From Lingula anatina (taxonomy: Eukaryota > Brachiopoda > Lingulata > Lingulida > Lingulidae), in contig NW_019775136.1 of NCBI RefSeq assembly GCF_001039355.2, forward strand, positions 127,855 to 191,854: 64,000 nt of DNA, written 5' to 3'. Of this stretch, positions 1 to 12,800 are shown in pieces (positions within the stretch are counted from its first letter, which is position 1; every line of letters begins with the position of its first letter). Below the pieces are notes generated by a model. That model was not told the origin of the DNA and ran no database searches. It worked only from the letters and a program-made list of their open reading frames with translations. A program made the translations under genes and the position numbers.

Positions 1-264
1 GACAGTATACTGGATTTTACAGTGAATTATAAATTAACGTGATTAAGCGACTTTTCCTTGGCTCTTCAACATTTCATGTCACTTACCCTCCATCACCCGA
101 TCAAATTTCAAATACAGAAATACCTCAAAAATATCATTATACTTGACAAGTTGACAACCTTCTTTTTTGGTGAAATAAGGCAAGTGAACAGTTGCATGCC
201 CCCCTCCCCCTGCCCCGAATTACTTTTACCCTGTACGTACACGTACAAAATTCAATTTGTTTAG

Positions 265-1517
265 CAGGAGTATTCATCATGTCAAAGGGGTGTCGTGGTA
301 AGTGCAAGGCATTTGCAAGGAAAAAAGAGGATTTAGCTTTTAAGACAACAGAAAAGCCCCATGCACACTACATGTAAGATGCAACCTCTTCGACGCTTAT
401 CGCATCTTATCTTTAGAAATTCTGCAAAGTCTGCCTGCAGAATTTTTTGATTGCCTTAAAGACCAAAATATTGGAATTTCAGTCAGACTATTGTCATTGA
501 GTGCCCAGAAACTTTCTTCAAACAATAAAATCACAACTTCCATTCAGTATTCTTTTAAATCCCATATTTTTCATTCAAACGGATTTTTGGGAGATGCACG
601 TTAATAAATTGTTTCTGGATTTGATATCGATGAAGAAATGCTAAATAAATTGTTGAAGTCCCTAGTATTTAATTGCAAAAACCTTATTTTTCATTTAAAC
701 ACATTACGTCTTCAGGAAAGGTGAAATATATAATAATTGTAGGAGTTGATTAAGTAGACATCGGCGTTCACTTCATAATATATTTCAACCATTTAATACA
801 TTATTGGAAACTACAATCAAAAATTCATTTTTAAAATTGATCTTCAATTTTCTTGTTTCTTTTTGTTATTCCCTATTCCAGATTATCAAGGGAAATGTTT
901 AACTGAATCGGATATTGGCAATATGTGGTGGGCAAAGAATTGTTCAGAAATATGTTCCTGTGAAGCAGTAAAGGGAAACATTGGGACTTTCACATGCAAT
1001 TCAAGGTAATATTTAAATGCAGCACGCACTAATACACCGGATGTCATACATTCGAAATGTTATTTTCAATTACTTTAGATGACACTGGTCACAAATAAGT
1101 TCCTAAATTGCACAAAAGCCTTTGTGATTGTTTGGTAAATTACAAAAATGTGTCACCTCGCACACCTGATTGTGCATAGAATTCCTTGCGTGTAAGAATC
1201 ACGAGCAAATAGCTAAAAAAAAAGGCTCACAAGTATCTTATAAGAGTCATAATCCCCATGATAATTTTCATTGACATCAGACTGTTTGTACATGTTTTTC
1301 ATCAGAACTGAAAAGTTTAATATAAGCACAATTTTCACATTTCAATGACTCATTCAGGTGTCAGCAGTATGACGACATGGCATCTCTACAAACACCAACA
1401 CAGTGGAGAGACTGGTGCAACAAAGTGAGGCAAGACAGATGGGAGCGGGACGGAAATTATTACTGTATCTCAAACTTCTGTAAAAAGATGATTCAACTGT
1501 CTTCACCAAAAAATTGA
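265..1517 (+). CDS. Cysteine-rich protein, 3' part of gene (unrecognised)
   Basis: Three phase-compatible exons are visible: about 265-297 (donor gtaagt), 882-1005 (acceptor ttccag, donor gtaat) and 1358-1517, ending in TGA at 1515-1517. The joined reading is about 105 residues rich in Cys and Trp, with the segments CRDYQGKCLTES, MWWAKNCSEICSCEA, FTCNSRCQQYDD and WRDWCNKV, and about ten cysteines. The even spacing suggests a disulfide-bonded extracellular domain. I do not recognise the family. The 5' end and any signal peptide lie to the left of the window or were not found, and the first exon is the least certain. The gene converges on JMJD8. Function is unknown; a secreted or surface protein is inference from cysteine content alone. 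Confidence 0.6.
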
Positions 1518-1551
1518 TGAACGACCTCAAGCAACTCCTTTTGTGTAAAGG

Positions 1552-1557
1552 AATAAA
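1552..1557 (+). terminator. AATAAA poly(A) signal of the Cys-rich gene
   Basis: An exact AATAAA hexamer lies 34 nt downstream of the TGA of the cysteine-rich gene. The resulting 3' UTR would be very short. Only the motif is seen; cleavage has not been tested. Confidence 0.45.
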
Positions 1558-1776
1558 CAGTTGGCCTAAGAGGCAAAACATGGATTAAATCATTTATTCA
1601 TAGAATGAGGAGTAACAAAAGTATATACGTAAGGTTTATTTTTTCACAATCACAATAAATGCAAAAGTCCAATAAAATATTTTTAATAAAAAGGCTTTCC
1701 TTTTAAAAGTTGCACTATGGTAAAAATAAATTAATACCAAAAGTTTATAACTAACATTCACAAATAAAATGATAAA

Positions 1777-1836
1777 CATGACATGTGAACGTTGACAGAA
1801 GCAAAACATGACATGTGAATACTGACAGAAGCAAAA
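1777..1836. repeat. 30-bp tandem duplication (2 copies)
   Basis: Two adjacent 30-bp units, each starting CATGACATGTGAA and ending GACAGAAGCAAAA, differ at only a few positions. They sit in the convergent 3' region. An open minus-strand reading of about 69 codons overlaps them but has no family resemblance and low-complexity composition. Confidence 0.75.
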
Positions 1837-2054
1837 CCATTGCAAGGTATTTATTTATGTAACAATTTATAGTTAAAAATATTCTTGGAATATTGATTTA
1901 CTTTGCTAAAAAGAGTTATTCCTTGTCAGAAAATTTTATTTCTCTTGTTACAGCAGGCTTGGCACCCTTGAAATTGAGCCATAGCTGATTATCAGCCATA
2001 CGATGTTTTCAATAATGTTCTTACTTGGAGAGAATGTTAGGTATTTCAAGTTAA

Positions 2055-5000
2055 CTACATTGGCCCAAGAAATGTAGAAATAAAAACACTGGTATCAATA
2101 TTTAATGTGCCATGCCACCACCTGTCTGGAAAGTATATGAGCTGGAAAGAAAAAAAATAGAAAATGTAATAAATTGTTTATGCCTGAAGTCAGCATGAAA
2201 ATAGTATTTTAAAATCACAATAAAAATATAACTTCACACTGTCATATTATAGAAAAAACAAAAATATCCATATTCATATATGTACATGTATTTGAATTAA
2301 CTATTGTAATATTATAGCCAAGAAATTATAATTTTGTGTTACTTATTTGCTTCGTTTCTTTCAGTCTGAGAATGAAAAGTGTTTCAAGAATTTATGCAGG
2401 TACTTTAGTCTTCTTTTTCACAATGTACATACACCAGAGCAAAATGAGAGGTAATACTGATGTTTCATCAACCAAACAAATCCATAAACTAAATAATTAA
2501 AAGTTTCAACTAACATAAAATGAGACCAAGGCTTTTTTCAGCAATCAACTGGCATCACCAGACGGCCAACATTTTCAAAGACAGCTGTACGGCTTATGAA
2601 TCTTTTTGAAAAAATGATGGCTTGGACTCCCTGCAATTTTGTAAGAAATTACAGGCGATAATTTTGGATAACCTGTACCCAAAGTCCTGGGAAAAGCCCT
2701 GTATGAGACTGAAAAAAATTACTTACATCTCCTGGTCCAATTGTGCACTCAAGAGGTTTTTCATTTTCACTTAGATGTGGGTAATTGTTCACTAACCAGT
2801 GAAGAGTGGTCTGGTCTGGGTCAAATGATGGCTTTTGCTCAGGAGGAGTTAGAAACCAGCGCTGAAAAAAAACCCCCGTAGATTTATCACCAGGGATAAA
2901 ACCAGGGAATTTTATCAAATATACTTCCACGATAAAACAGGTAGTTTTATTGCTAGGATAAAACTGATATGTTTGTTGAAATTTTAATGAAATGCTTGCT
3001 AGAAAAACAATCAGGTGAACTCGCTAAAACCAAAATGGTCCAACCATAAGTGTATTGCAGAACTTATTGAAACTGATGCTTCAGAAATAAAGTTTCTGAC
3101 AAAAAAAAAAAAAAAAAAAGCCTGAATAAACCAATTTATAATGCCTTCTCAAATCTTACACACGGAATTGATAAAACTAATAGATGTTTCCCCTAACTGA
3201 TACACATTTGTAATGGTGTAATACCTTACCTTTCTCCCATAAATGACTTCTCCAAACCCTGGCCCATGAAAATGGAAAGGTACACCTGTACCGGCACCTT
3301 TCCAGAAAATTGAAAAAAAAAAAAAAATGTTGAAATATAATGCCAAATATAAGCAATATGAAGTAAAATTGCTGTAAGACAAAAGATCTTATTTAAAATA
3401 TCACTCATAAAAGGTTCTGTGTAAGGATTCCTTGGGTGCTTTTCAAAGAAGCTATTATACTGGTAGTTTCAAATCAAAGTAAAATTTTATTTCACCTTGT
3501 CAGGTTTTATAAATCTAGCATCTAAGATAAGAGGAATATTGCTGTCCATCCATGGGGAACATAGGTTACCCAGTAGATGTTGCTGTCACTATATGCCCTA
3601 GACTTCCTGTATTTCAGTGGACACCTTACCTGCTAGCCCAAAGCTGAGCACTCCTTCAGTCTTTGGTAGTTTCCACTGTGGCTGGTTATACTGCTCAAAC
3701 AGATCACTCCACTCTGTGTAGTTGTTATCACCAAACCAGTATAGTGTCTCTAAGAGAAAAATAAGTAAGAAGATCTGTGGAAATTGAGAAATAAAATGTG
3801 TCCCCATGCATCATACCAGTATGACATACAAGGAATATGTTGCACCAACCAGAATAGAAAAAAATGCTACTGAAATAATTCACAACATGCCTATGTTTAG
3901 GAAAAGTTACTTACCATTTCCTAATGTGTACAAGCTTTGTGGCTTTAATATATTTTCTACGTATTCCCGTAGTGTGACATCAACTGAAATATAAAGAAGG
4001 AGGGTTGTGTTTTTTTTTTTTTTGTCTTATCAAAGATTTCACTCAAATACAGAGATGATCTTTTCAATGGGGAATAGATATTTTAACATTTAAATGTTTC
4101 AGATATATTTATTTTGGAAGCATCAAAAATATATGTTTGTGTTGCATTTGTGGTGCTTTTATTGTATAGAATGAAACTTTGAGGTAGCCTGCTTTTCAGT
4201 TTTGTTACTACCTTTCAATTGCATGTTTTAATTTGAAGAATTTATGACTTTATAAATACAGTACCTGTAAAATTCATGATTTTTCCCATTGAAAAGTAAT
4301 TTCCACATCTCACAGTGATACAAAGCTGACATGAACTTCATTTTGAGTAGAAACAAAAAGTTGTAAAGACTTACCTTTTTTATAGGAATAAGTATTGGCA
4401 GAGCTAAGACGTATAGTTTTGCTGCCAAATTCTCTCAACATATTTTGCTTACTGCACATTTTTCTAAATTCCTGAAATCATAAAGACATTCCTGAGCATG
4501 GTAAACAACTCTAGGTAAACACACACTAGTGTACCAGTAAATGAAAATAAGACTTCTGACAGTGTAGAGTAAAACAAATAGTTCCACCATATCACATGTA
4601 TCTCTATAAATAAGTGTACGTGTTGCAAAAAAAGCAAAAAATGATTAAATTGAAAAAATCTAAGTCACAGATGGAAATATGCTTCTAGTGATTCATTTAT
4701 TTATAACAGAGTCAAAAATTAATAAATCATGGCAACTGATGAAGATTACCTCATTATATTTAATTCCAGATATAACCACGGGGGCAGTGTAAGCATATCT
4801 AAGGATGGAAATAATGAAAAATACACATAAAATCATCATTTTAACTACAATCAAGTATTTTTTCCTGTAATATCGATCATAATTATTTTTTCATATAAGT
4901 ATTTTATTTTTCTTTTCAGTATAAAACAATTGCTACACAATTGCTGAATAATGTATTTCAAGGTATATTTTCACTAATTTACAAAAAAAAAAAAAAAATT

Positions 5001-5694
5001 TATTTCAAATGAAATTGAATACAAGTTACTTTTTAATAAAATCTTCTTGTGTCAAAGTTGCAGCTTCAACTCTTTCAACATTGCAAGGTCCAGGCTTGGC
5101 AACCTGCTCCCTAAAATCTGTGTACCTAAAATAATGCAAATAATATCACTGATGAACTTGCTATGTGTAAATGCTTTAATAATTTTCTTAGCTTTTTTCT
5201 TGTTGTAGACCCAAATAAAGCGTTATTTTTTCATGAGATCAAAATTAAAGGTCACACATAAAACAGTATTGCCATCTCAGACTCGGCCAATGTCATTGTC
5301 TGTGGTGGTACGCGTAGTCCGTGTAAATTCTCACGTTCGCCGGCCGGTTTCAAATGGAGACCAATGAGTGTCTTTAGGCATACAAAAAGAAAATCACCCT
5401 ATCCTATTTCCAACTATAAGCATTGCCCAAACTAAAAATCGACATGGGAATGATTTACACAGCACAATATTAAAATCTAAACCGACTACTCAGTATTTCA
5501 AATATTGATGCAGACGAATGGTTTGGTGTCTGCAGTCATAACAAATGTTTAAGTGTATCTTACCAACCGCCATCATTTTTGTCAGTCGTAACGTCTGATG
5601 AACATGAATCTCCATCACACTGTTCATTCTGTGTCGTAAAATGCAATACATAAAAGCACAAATACAACAAAATGTTTCTATGAAAATGCCACAT
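2055..5694 (-). CDS. JMJD8: JmjC domain-containing protein 8 (JMJD8), complete
   Basis: Nine coding exons read on the minus strand: 5694-5564, 5125-5030, 4798-4750, 4471-4375, 3983-3915, 3749-3630, 3297-3230, 2861-2727 and 2141-2055. All have GT-AG borders; together they are 852 nt and encode 283 aa. Residues 1 to about 22 form a hydrophobic signal peptide (MWHFHRNILLYLCFYVLHF). Family hallmarks follow in order: TYSYKK (about 120), TLYWFGDNNYTEW (about 148), VPFHFHGPGFGEVIYG (193-208), KPLECTIGPGD and FPDRWWHGTLNIDTS (259-273). JMJD8 proteins are ER-lumenal members of the cupin/JmjC fold whose catalytic activity is uncertain. His196, His198 and His265 are the candidate metal-site residues. 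The length agrees with the family. The start was chosen because it gives a signal peptide directly in frame. The gene is head-to-head with DNAJC10, another ER-lumenal protein. Confidence 0.93.
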
Positions 5695-6812
5695 GTTAAA
5701 ACTAAATCAAAATATGAAACACGTCAGTGGGTACTTGATCATTATTAGCGATCACTTTTGCAACAATCAAATACCACCTTGAAGCTTTTTTATTTCTACA
5801 GTGAGATTGTCAAGATTGAATATTGGAAGGAATAAAGACAAAAATTCTGAAATGTCAATTTTGTTTTTCTAAAAAGTGAAAATGAATATAATTTATAAGC
5901 TCGAAAGAATGTCGTAGAGCATGAGTAGGACACGTGTTGCTACAACTTCCGGTCTGTCGGTGAAAGTGAGAGTTTCAAAAGTTATTTCAAGCTTCATCAA
6001 TGAATGAGTGATATCGATTAAGGTACTGTGCAAGGTTTTCTCCTAATAAACTTTGTGTAGTTTGTATGTTTTTTACAAGTAAGCATTTACGATCTTTAAT
6101 TATACCGTTTAAACTTATGTTATTGTGGTCTTTGCTGTTTGCCTCAGTCATTGCCATTAGCTACAACACAGTACAGTACGGTATAGTACTGAAAGACCGT
6201 ACTCTGCTCCGTACTTATAACACCGCAGTAATATAAATTCATGAATGTATGGACTGTTTGTTAGATCTATATCAAAATTCTTTCATTCATTTTTTCACTA
6301 TACAAATATATACACTCAAGTAGTTATAACATTAAAAGATTTAGAATTAGTTATTATAGTATTATAATACCAAAAAAGTCTAGTGTAACCCGTTATGTGC
6401 TAGTTAGCAAATTTTATGTAATTGCCAAAGGGGGCGTCTCGATAGTCCGAAGGTTCATTGGTCCAAAGGTTCATTGGTCCGAAAAGTGGTAACATTTTCA
6501 TCGATTTTTTAATCAAGGGTTCATTGGTCCGAAGGTTCTATAGTGAACATTCGGACCAATGAACCTTCGGACTATTGAACCTTCGGACTATCGCTACGGC
6601 CCCATTGCCAAATATAACCTTGTCCCAGCTTTCTGTCTTAAAAGTTACATATGATTACATAATCTATAATACATGGATACCAGTAGTTATATACATATAA
6701 ATATGGATTTAAAGATTTATAAATTGTGAGGCAGAGACTTTCTGCATTTGGCCAATTTTTTGTTTCTCAATATCCGTTTTAGGAGAGAAAAGAGGGAATC
6801 AGCCAGTCCATA
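5695..6812. promoter_or_regulatory. Shared 5' region of JMJD8 and DNAJC10
   Basis: 1.1 kb separates the divergent start codons. It contains CACGTG at 5931-5936, an ETS-like ACTTCCGG at 5945-5952 and the 174-bp foldback transposon at 6430-6603. The E-box/ACGT core plus ETS pair, about 240-260 bp upstream of the JMJD8 ATG, resembles a TATA-less bidirectional promoter. I saw no convincing ERSE (CCAAT-N9-CCACG). Transcription starts cannot be placed from sequence alone. Confidence 0.45.
6430..6603. mobile_element. 174-bp foldback MITE with 9-bp target duplication
   Basis: Terminal inverted repeats start GGGGGCGTCTCGATAGTCC on the left and, as reverse complement, GGGGCCGTAGCGATAGTCC on the right, and both continue into AAGGTTCA. 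The direct 9-bp flank ATTGCCAAA is present at 6421-6429 and 6604-6612. Inside, the short phrase GGTTCATTGGTCC recurs in direct and inverted orientation. There is no coding capacity, so the element is non-autonomous. A 9-bp duplication is usual for Mutator-like elements, but the superfamily is inference. It lies about 210 bp upstream of the DNAJC10 start codon, so it may be in the promoter or 5' UTR. Confidence 0.88.
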
Positions 6813-9800
6813 ATGAGCTCCAGGTTACAACAGGCTAGGACTGGCTTACCTAGAATTGTCTGGATGTGTGTTATATTACTTTTGCTTGTTATAAGTACGG
6901 TTAATTCAGCTGAAGATTATTATGAACTGCTTGGTGTGTCTCGAGATGCTGATGCCAGAGAAATACGTAAAGCTTTTAAAAAGAAAGCACTTAGCATGCA
7001 TCCGGATAAGAATAAGGTAAGATTTTTTTTTTTTTGTCTTTGTATATATGTTACTTAAAACAAATAGATAAGGTTAAGAAGTAATGAGTGTCATTTGGGA
7101 ATTTTCTATGCTTAAATTCAAAACTTCATAGACATTGAGTGATGATGCATTTTTATATGCAATCGATTTTTTTTATTTAAGAGGGTTTTGATTATTTTAG
7201 AGTATAGATTTTGTGTTAAACAATTCTAGTATTTAGTAATAGAAATCAAAGTTTTCCTAACATAAAAACTACATTCTACATTCTAGGATGATCCAAAAGC
7301 TCATGATAAATTCACAACAATAAACCGTGCATATGAGGTTCTGAAAGATGAAGAACTAAGGAAGAAATATGACATGTTTGGAGAAGAAGGATTAAAAGAT
7401 AACAAATTTGGTGGACATTATGAAAGTTGGAACTTTTACCAACAAAATTTTGGTATGTTTGTCTGAATCCCATGTATTGAAATGTCATTTAGATATTTTA
7501 GATGCTTAAACTTTTCAATTTCTTCACTTACTTATTTAAGTACAGCTCAAGTAAGTGTAGAAATTGAAAAGTTAAAGCATCTAAAATAATCGTAAGTCTA
7601 CACAGATGAACTTCCATCAAAATATTATTAAGATATGCATTAATTATTTCTTTTATTTCCCTATATTTTTTTACAATAAGAACGGAAGTACTGAATTTAA
7701 ATGCCAGGAATTCGTTCCTTGGATTTTGACCATTTATATTCTGAGATGTCAGAAGCAGCAATTATCTAGAACTTGTATATTTGTTTGTTCTCTGCTTTGG
7801 ACCCTTTTGTCTGCCTAACAATATATGAAACAGACCAACTGCTGAAAAAAATGAACAGGAACAACTTCCTCACCTTATGATAATACTGGACCCTGTAATT
7901 ATTGAAACCCAGGCTTTATTTCCTCTTGCATGACAAAGACTACTTTATATCTCTTGATTATCAAATGATAAAGTTTCCATTAGTGCTGATATAATCTCAT
8001 AAATTACTTCATTATAGTTATTCCCACATTTCTCACGATTGTGATATAATAACAGTACCTTTTCTCTTTGTTTCAACATTGCTCATTTAGTAAAATTAAA
8101 AAATAAACTATGAACATGGCTGTGTCATGATATTTTTATATTAAGATCACTTTCTAATCTCATGTTTCATGAAAAATGCATGAAGGCTATCTTATAAATA
8201 CACTAGATTTCGAGCAAATTATTCCCATGTGGTCTGTCTTGTGGGAATCTGCATGAGAATATAAAGGCTTTATCTGGAGATTTGTCCTTGTCATGTCTCA
8301 CATATTCCATATTTGGCAATGTAACAGAAAGATATTGATATAGCTGATAAAGTTAGGAAAAAACTGTGGATTCCAAATTCACCTACCCATAAATGTTTGT
8401 ATGGAGATAACTTAGATTGTGTAACGAGTATTAAATTTAATTGGTGAACTAATAACTTACCTGATTAGAACAGAGTGAAACAGGTATACAAGTGTTTTTT
8501 ATCATTGAAGTCTTTTAAGATGTTATTTTTTTTTTCAGGGATATACGATGATGACCCAGAAATTGTCACTCTAAGCAAGGCTGACTTTGGTAAGATTGTA
8601 TACAACTCTGAATACCATTTGTGAAAGATATATACTAGTATGCAGAATAGATAGAGTGTATTTATATTCATTTATTAGAAGATAAAAAATTAAAAAACAA
8701 AACTATGATTTTGTACATTTATCTCAGGAAATGTTTTAACATGTAAGACTTAAAACAATTAGACATAGTGCAAGTTTAAAAGGCTGCAGTATAAATACAT
8801 ATGTGAATTTATAATATTTGTTATAGATCAAGCAGTGGATAGTGCTGGAGATGTGTGGTTCATCAATTATTACTCCCCACATTGTTCACACTGTCATGAT
8901 CTGGCACCAACAGTGAGTTCAACATTTATTATGTCTGTATTATAAGTTTAGATACAGTGTTGTACTAGAAGTTATAAAACAAAACGCTAGAAGTTATAAA
9001 GGAAATGTGTATCTCCTGATACTTGCATTCACACTGCACATATAAAATGATGTGCAGGCAGTATAGAAAGGTTTAGAATGACACAAAATTGTAAAGGCTT
9101 GTCAAGTTGTTTTTAAAGGAATTCCATTTTCCTTTTTTTATGTACAGACACAGATGTGTCTGTACATATAGCCATCATCTGCGTCTGTCGTNTTTTAATA
9201 TTAAGATCACTTTCTATTCTCATGTTTCATGAAAAATTCATGAAAGCTATCTTATAAATACACTAGATTTCGAGCAAATTATTCCCATGTGGTCTGTCTT
9301 GTGGGAATCTGCACGAGAATATAAAGGCTTTATCTGGAGATTTGCCCTTGTCATGTCTCACATATTCCATATTTGGCAATGTAACAGAAAGATATTGATA
9401 TAGCTGATAAAGTTAGGAAAAAACTGTGGATTCCAAATTCACCTACCCATAAAAGTTTGTATGGAGATATGCAATAACTTAGATTGTGTAATGAGCAATC
9501 AATTTACTTGGTGAACTAATAACTTACCTGATTAGAACAGAGTGAAAAAGGTATACAAGTGTTTTTTATCATTGAAGTCTTTTAAGATGTTTTTTTTTTT
9601 TCAGGGATATACGATGATGACCCAGAAATTGTCACTCTAAGCAAGGCTGACTTTGGTAAGATTGTATACAACCCTGAATACCATTTGTGAAAGATATATA
9701 CTAGTATGCAGAATAGATAGAGTGTATTTATATTCATTTATTAGAAGATAAAAAATTCAAAAACAAAACTATGATTTTGTACATTTATCTCAGGAAATGT

Positions 9801-12800
9801 TTTAACATGTAAGACTTAAAAACAATTAGACATAGTGCAAGTTTAAAAGGCTGCAGTATAAATACATATATGAATTTATAATATTTGTTATAGATCAAGC
9901 AGTGGATAGTGCTGGAGATGTGTGGTTCATCAATTATTACTCCCCACATTGTTCACACTGTCATGATCTGGCACCAACAGTAAGTTCAACATTTGTTATG
10001 TCTGTATTATAAGTTAAGATACAGTGTTGAACTAGAAGTTAAGGAAATGTGGTTTTCTTGATACTTGCATTCACACTGAACATTTAAAAATGATTTGCAA
10101 GCAGTAAAATTATATAGAAAGTTTTGTAATGATACCAAATTGTAAAGGCTTGTCAAGTTGCCTGTTCCTAAATGAATTTTTATTTTATTCTTATTTATAT
10201 TTGTTTGTATCTAAATGTTCTGAAATGATATAATGAATGTTTATGAAAGAAAAAAAGATGTAACAATCTGACAAAAATGAAGATACAAGAAACATTTCTG
10301 TATTCCAGTGGAGAGACGTAGCCAAAGAGTTGGAGGGAGTCATTAGAGTTGGAGCTGTCAACTGTGGTGATGAAATTATGTTGTGTAGACAACAAGGAAT
10401 AAGGTCTTATCCATCTCTGATATTGTACCCTAGTGTAAGTCAAGTCAGTCATTATAAAACTGATTTAGAAGGGAAGTATTCCCTATGGTTATGTTTTGAG
10501 TTGAACTGAAAAAAATGGCATTAAGATTTAAGTACATCTGGTGTCTATTTCTGTTTATTTGCAGAACCTCTTGATTGCAACTAATTAGTTTCTTTTAAAT
10601 AATAAGGTATTAATAGTTCATTTTTCAAATAATATTTATTGTTTTGAGTTGATATATTCTATTTCTAAATCATTCCTATAGAGAGAACGGTACTATGGTG
10701 GCCGAGATGCATCAGATTTTGTTGATTATGCCTTGAGACAAGTGAAGGCTGTAGTGACTGTTCTCAGGACTGGAAATTTCAAGGGAGAACTGACAGACTC
10801 GGAGAAGGTCGACTTTCCATGGTTGATTACCTTTTGTGGAGATGGAGGAGGTAGGACTTAATGTATTATACATTTGTTTGCCATGCATTAAGTATATATT
10901 GTATGTGAGTATATGGTTTATCATTTGTGAATCTGTGTAAGTGCGTAGTCAATAATGTCAACTGAAACATGATTTAAAGTGATTTCAAACATTGTGACTG
11001 GAAGTTGAAATACTGAGTGCAAATTGTGTAAGGGTCATAAACAAAAATTGAAGAAAAATACAGATTTAATGGACTTAAACAGTTTGGGTTTGTTAAAGAT
11101 TATTTCATATATAGGACACTAAAAAGTAAAGCAACTTGTCATAAGCTATACTTAATACGATTGGAATTCCTTGTTTCAGATTGTTTATCAAAGAAGACTT
11201 TGACAAAATTAGCAGCAATGCTGGTAAGTATGGATTTTTTTTCATGGCAAATTTGAAAAATCTTATGAAAATGAACAATGTTGAAGTTAATTGAATATAA
11301 TATTGTCAAATAGTGGAAATACCTACATTATGTATTTTTTGAATGACAGATAAGCATACTCTCTCAATACATTTTTTTCAGTCAGGGCTTGTGAATGTAG
11401 GATCTATTGATTGCTTTTCACAAACAAAACTCTGCAATAAGCTTGGTGTGGAGTATGGTACATATTTCTACCAGCCAGGGGAGGTCGAGAAAGATAAAGG
11501 ACTGGTAAGTTTATCTTGAGCAGAGAGTATTTGTATGACAGTGTTTTTAAAATACACATCATGGTATTGTAGGCTTATGCAGCTATCCAAAAAGATTTTA
11601 AATGCCTGGCGAGTGTAATTTTCAATAAAATGCCCAGTTCAATGTTTTTGTCTACTTATATAAATGCACATGTAAAACCATGTCTTTCCCATTCTGTGAA
11701 TATGTAAAATATAGTCGTTTGTGCTATCAGTTCCTTGTTTTGGTAATTTAATTTACCAAATATTAAAAGATAGATGGAAAGATAGGTTTAAAGATTATTA
11801 AATGTTGTCTGACTATTTCATGTCTACATATATTTAAAAAATATATTGCAGGAGATCACCAGTTTGGAGTACAAAGAAACAGCATTTAGAATACTGGAAC
11901 AGTTACCAGATGTCACAATAGTGGACAAAGAAAAATTTGAGGTAACTCACCAAGATTGTCATTTAAATCAAAAATGAAAATTTTTGGGGTTTTTTTTTTT
12001 GTCTCTTTTAGATGTTAGACTTCCAATAATGACATCAACATTAAGGAATTTAAAATGTAACTTTTAATTCGTATTTTGAATTTATTTAAAATTAGATACT
12101 ATTTCAGGATATAGTTGAAAATTTAAAAAAGAACTCAGACACTGCCTGGCTCATTCATTTTGTGGAGGGAGATACGCATGACCTGGAGCTGAGAAAACTG
12201 CCTGCTCTTTTAGGTGAAATGAATGTGAGTTTAAATCCTTGGTTGTGTTTTTATGTATGGATTAATTTCTTATCATAGATGTTTAGCAAATATTTTGCAA
12301 GAGGTGTATTTGGGCACACGCACCCATGACCACACACACACACACACACACACATTTACTTATGCTGTAGAATGTCTTATAGTATGCTGTAGAATATCTT
12401 ATAGTACAATAGTATATGGTTTGTTACTCAGGTTGGCCGTGTTGACTGTAGAAAACAGAGGTCCAAATGCAATGAGTTTCATATCCACAAACCTACCTTT
12501 GCTGTTTTTAAGAGAGGAGGTGGATATGAGTTCCATCATGGTGAGTATTTTTATTTCATTTTAGTTCAGTTAAAATTTTTTTTCTTTTTAAAGGAGAGGA
12601 GAAAGGTAATAGGTCAGAAAGGTAATCAGTCAGAAAGAGATATAACAAATGGGGTCATGGGATGATGCTTTATATTCAAGAAGTCGAAATAAGCTTTCTG
12701 TATGAAAATAAATTGGTTTTCGTGTCTATATTGTTTTATCTTTTTTAATAGCCTGTGGGATATTTTTTTATGTTGAGATAAAGCAGGATTTTCATTAATT

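Larger units (their letters stand above)
1518..2054. other. Convergent 3' ends, no gene seen
   Basis: AT-rich gap between the stop codons of two convergent genes. It holds the AATAAA at 1552 for the left gene and, for JMJD8 on the minus strand, candidate AATAAA signals read from TTTATT at 1935-1940 and 1850-1855. A two-copy 30-bp tandem repeat lies at 1777-1836. No coding potential was recognised. Confidence 0.5.

Noticed and set aside
3226-3408. Overlapping minus-strand open readings around 3149-3408
   Set aside because: Only 3230-3297 is coding (JMJD8 exon 7); the rest is intron read through a poly-A tract.
8133-10160. Functional tandem exon duplication giving an extra thioredoxin motif
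   Set aside because: The 137-nt unit would shift the frame if both copies were included, and the family has only one such segment. Treated as an assembly duplication.
12253-12564. 103-codon plus-strand open reading
   Set aside because: It crosses an intron with (CA)n and reads DNAJC10 exon 11 (12432-12540) in the wrong frame.
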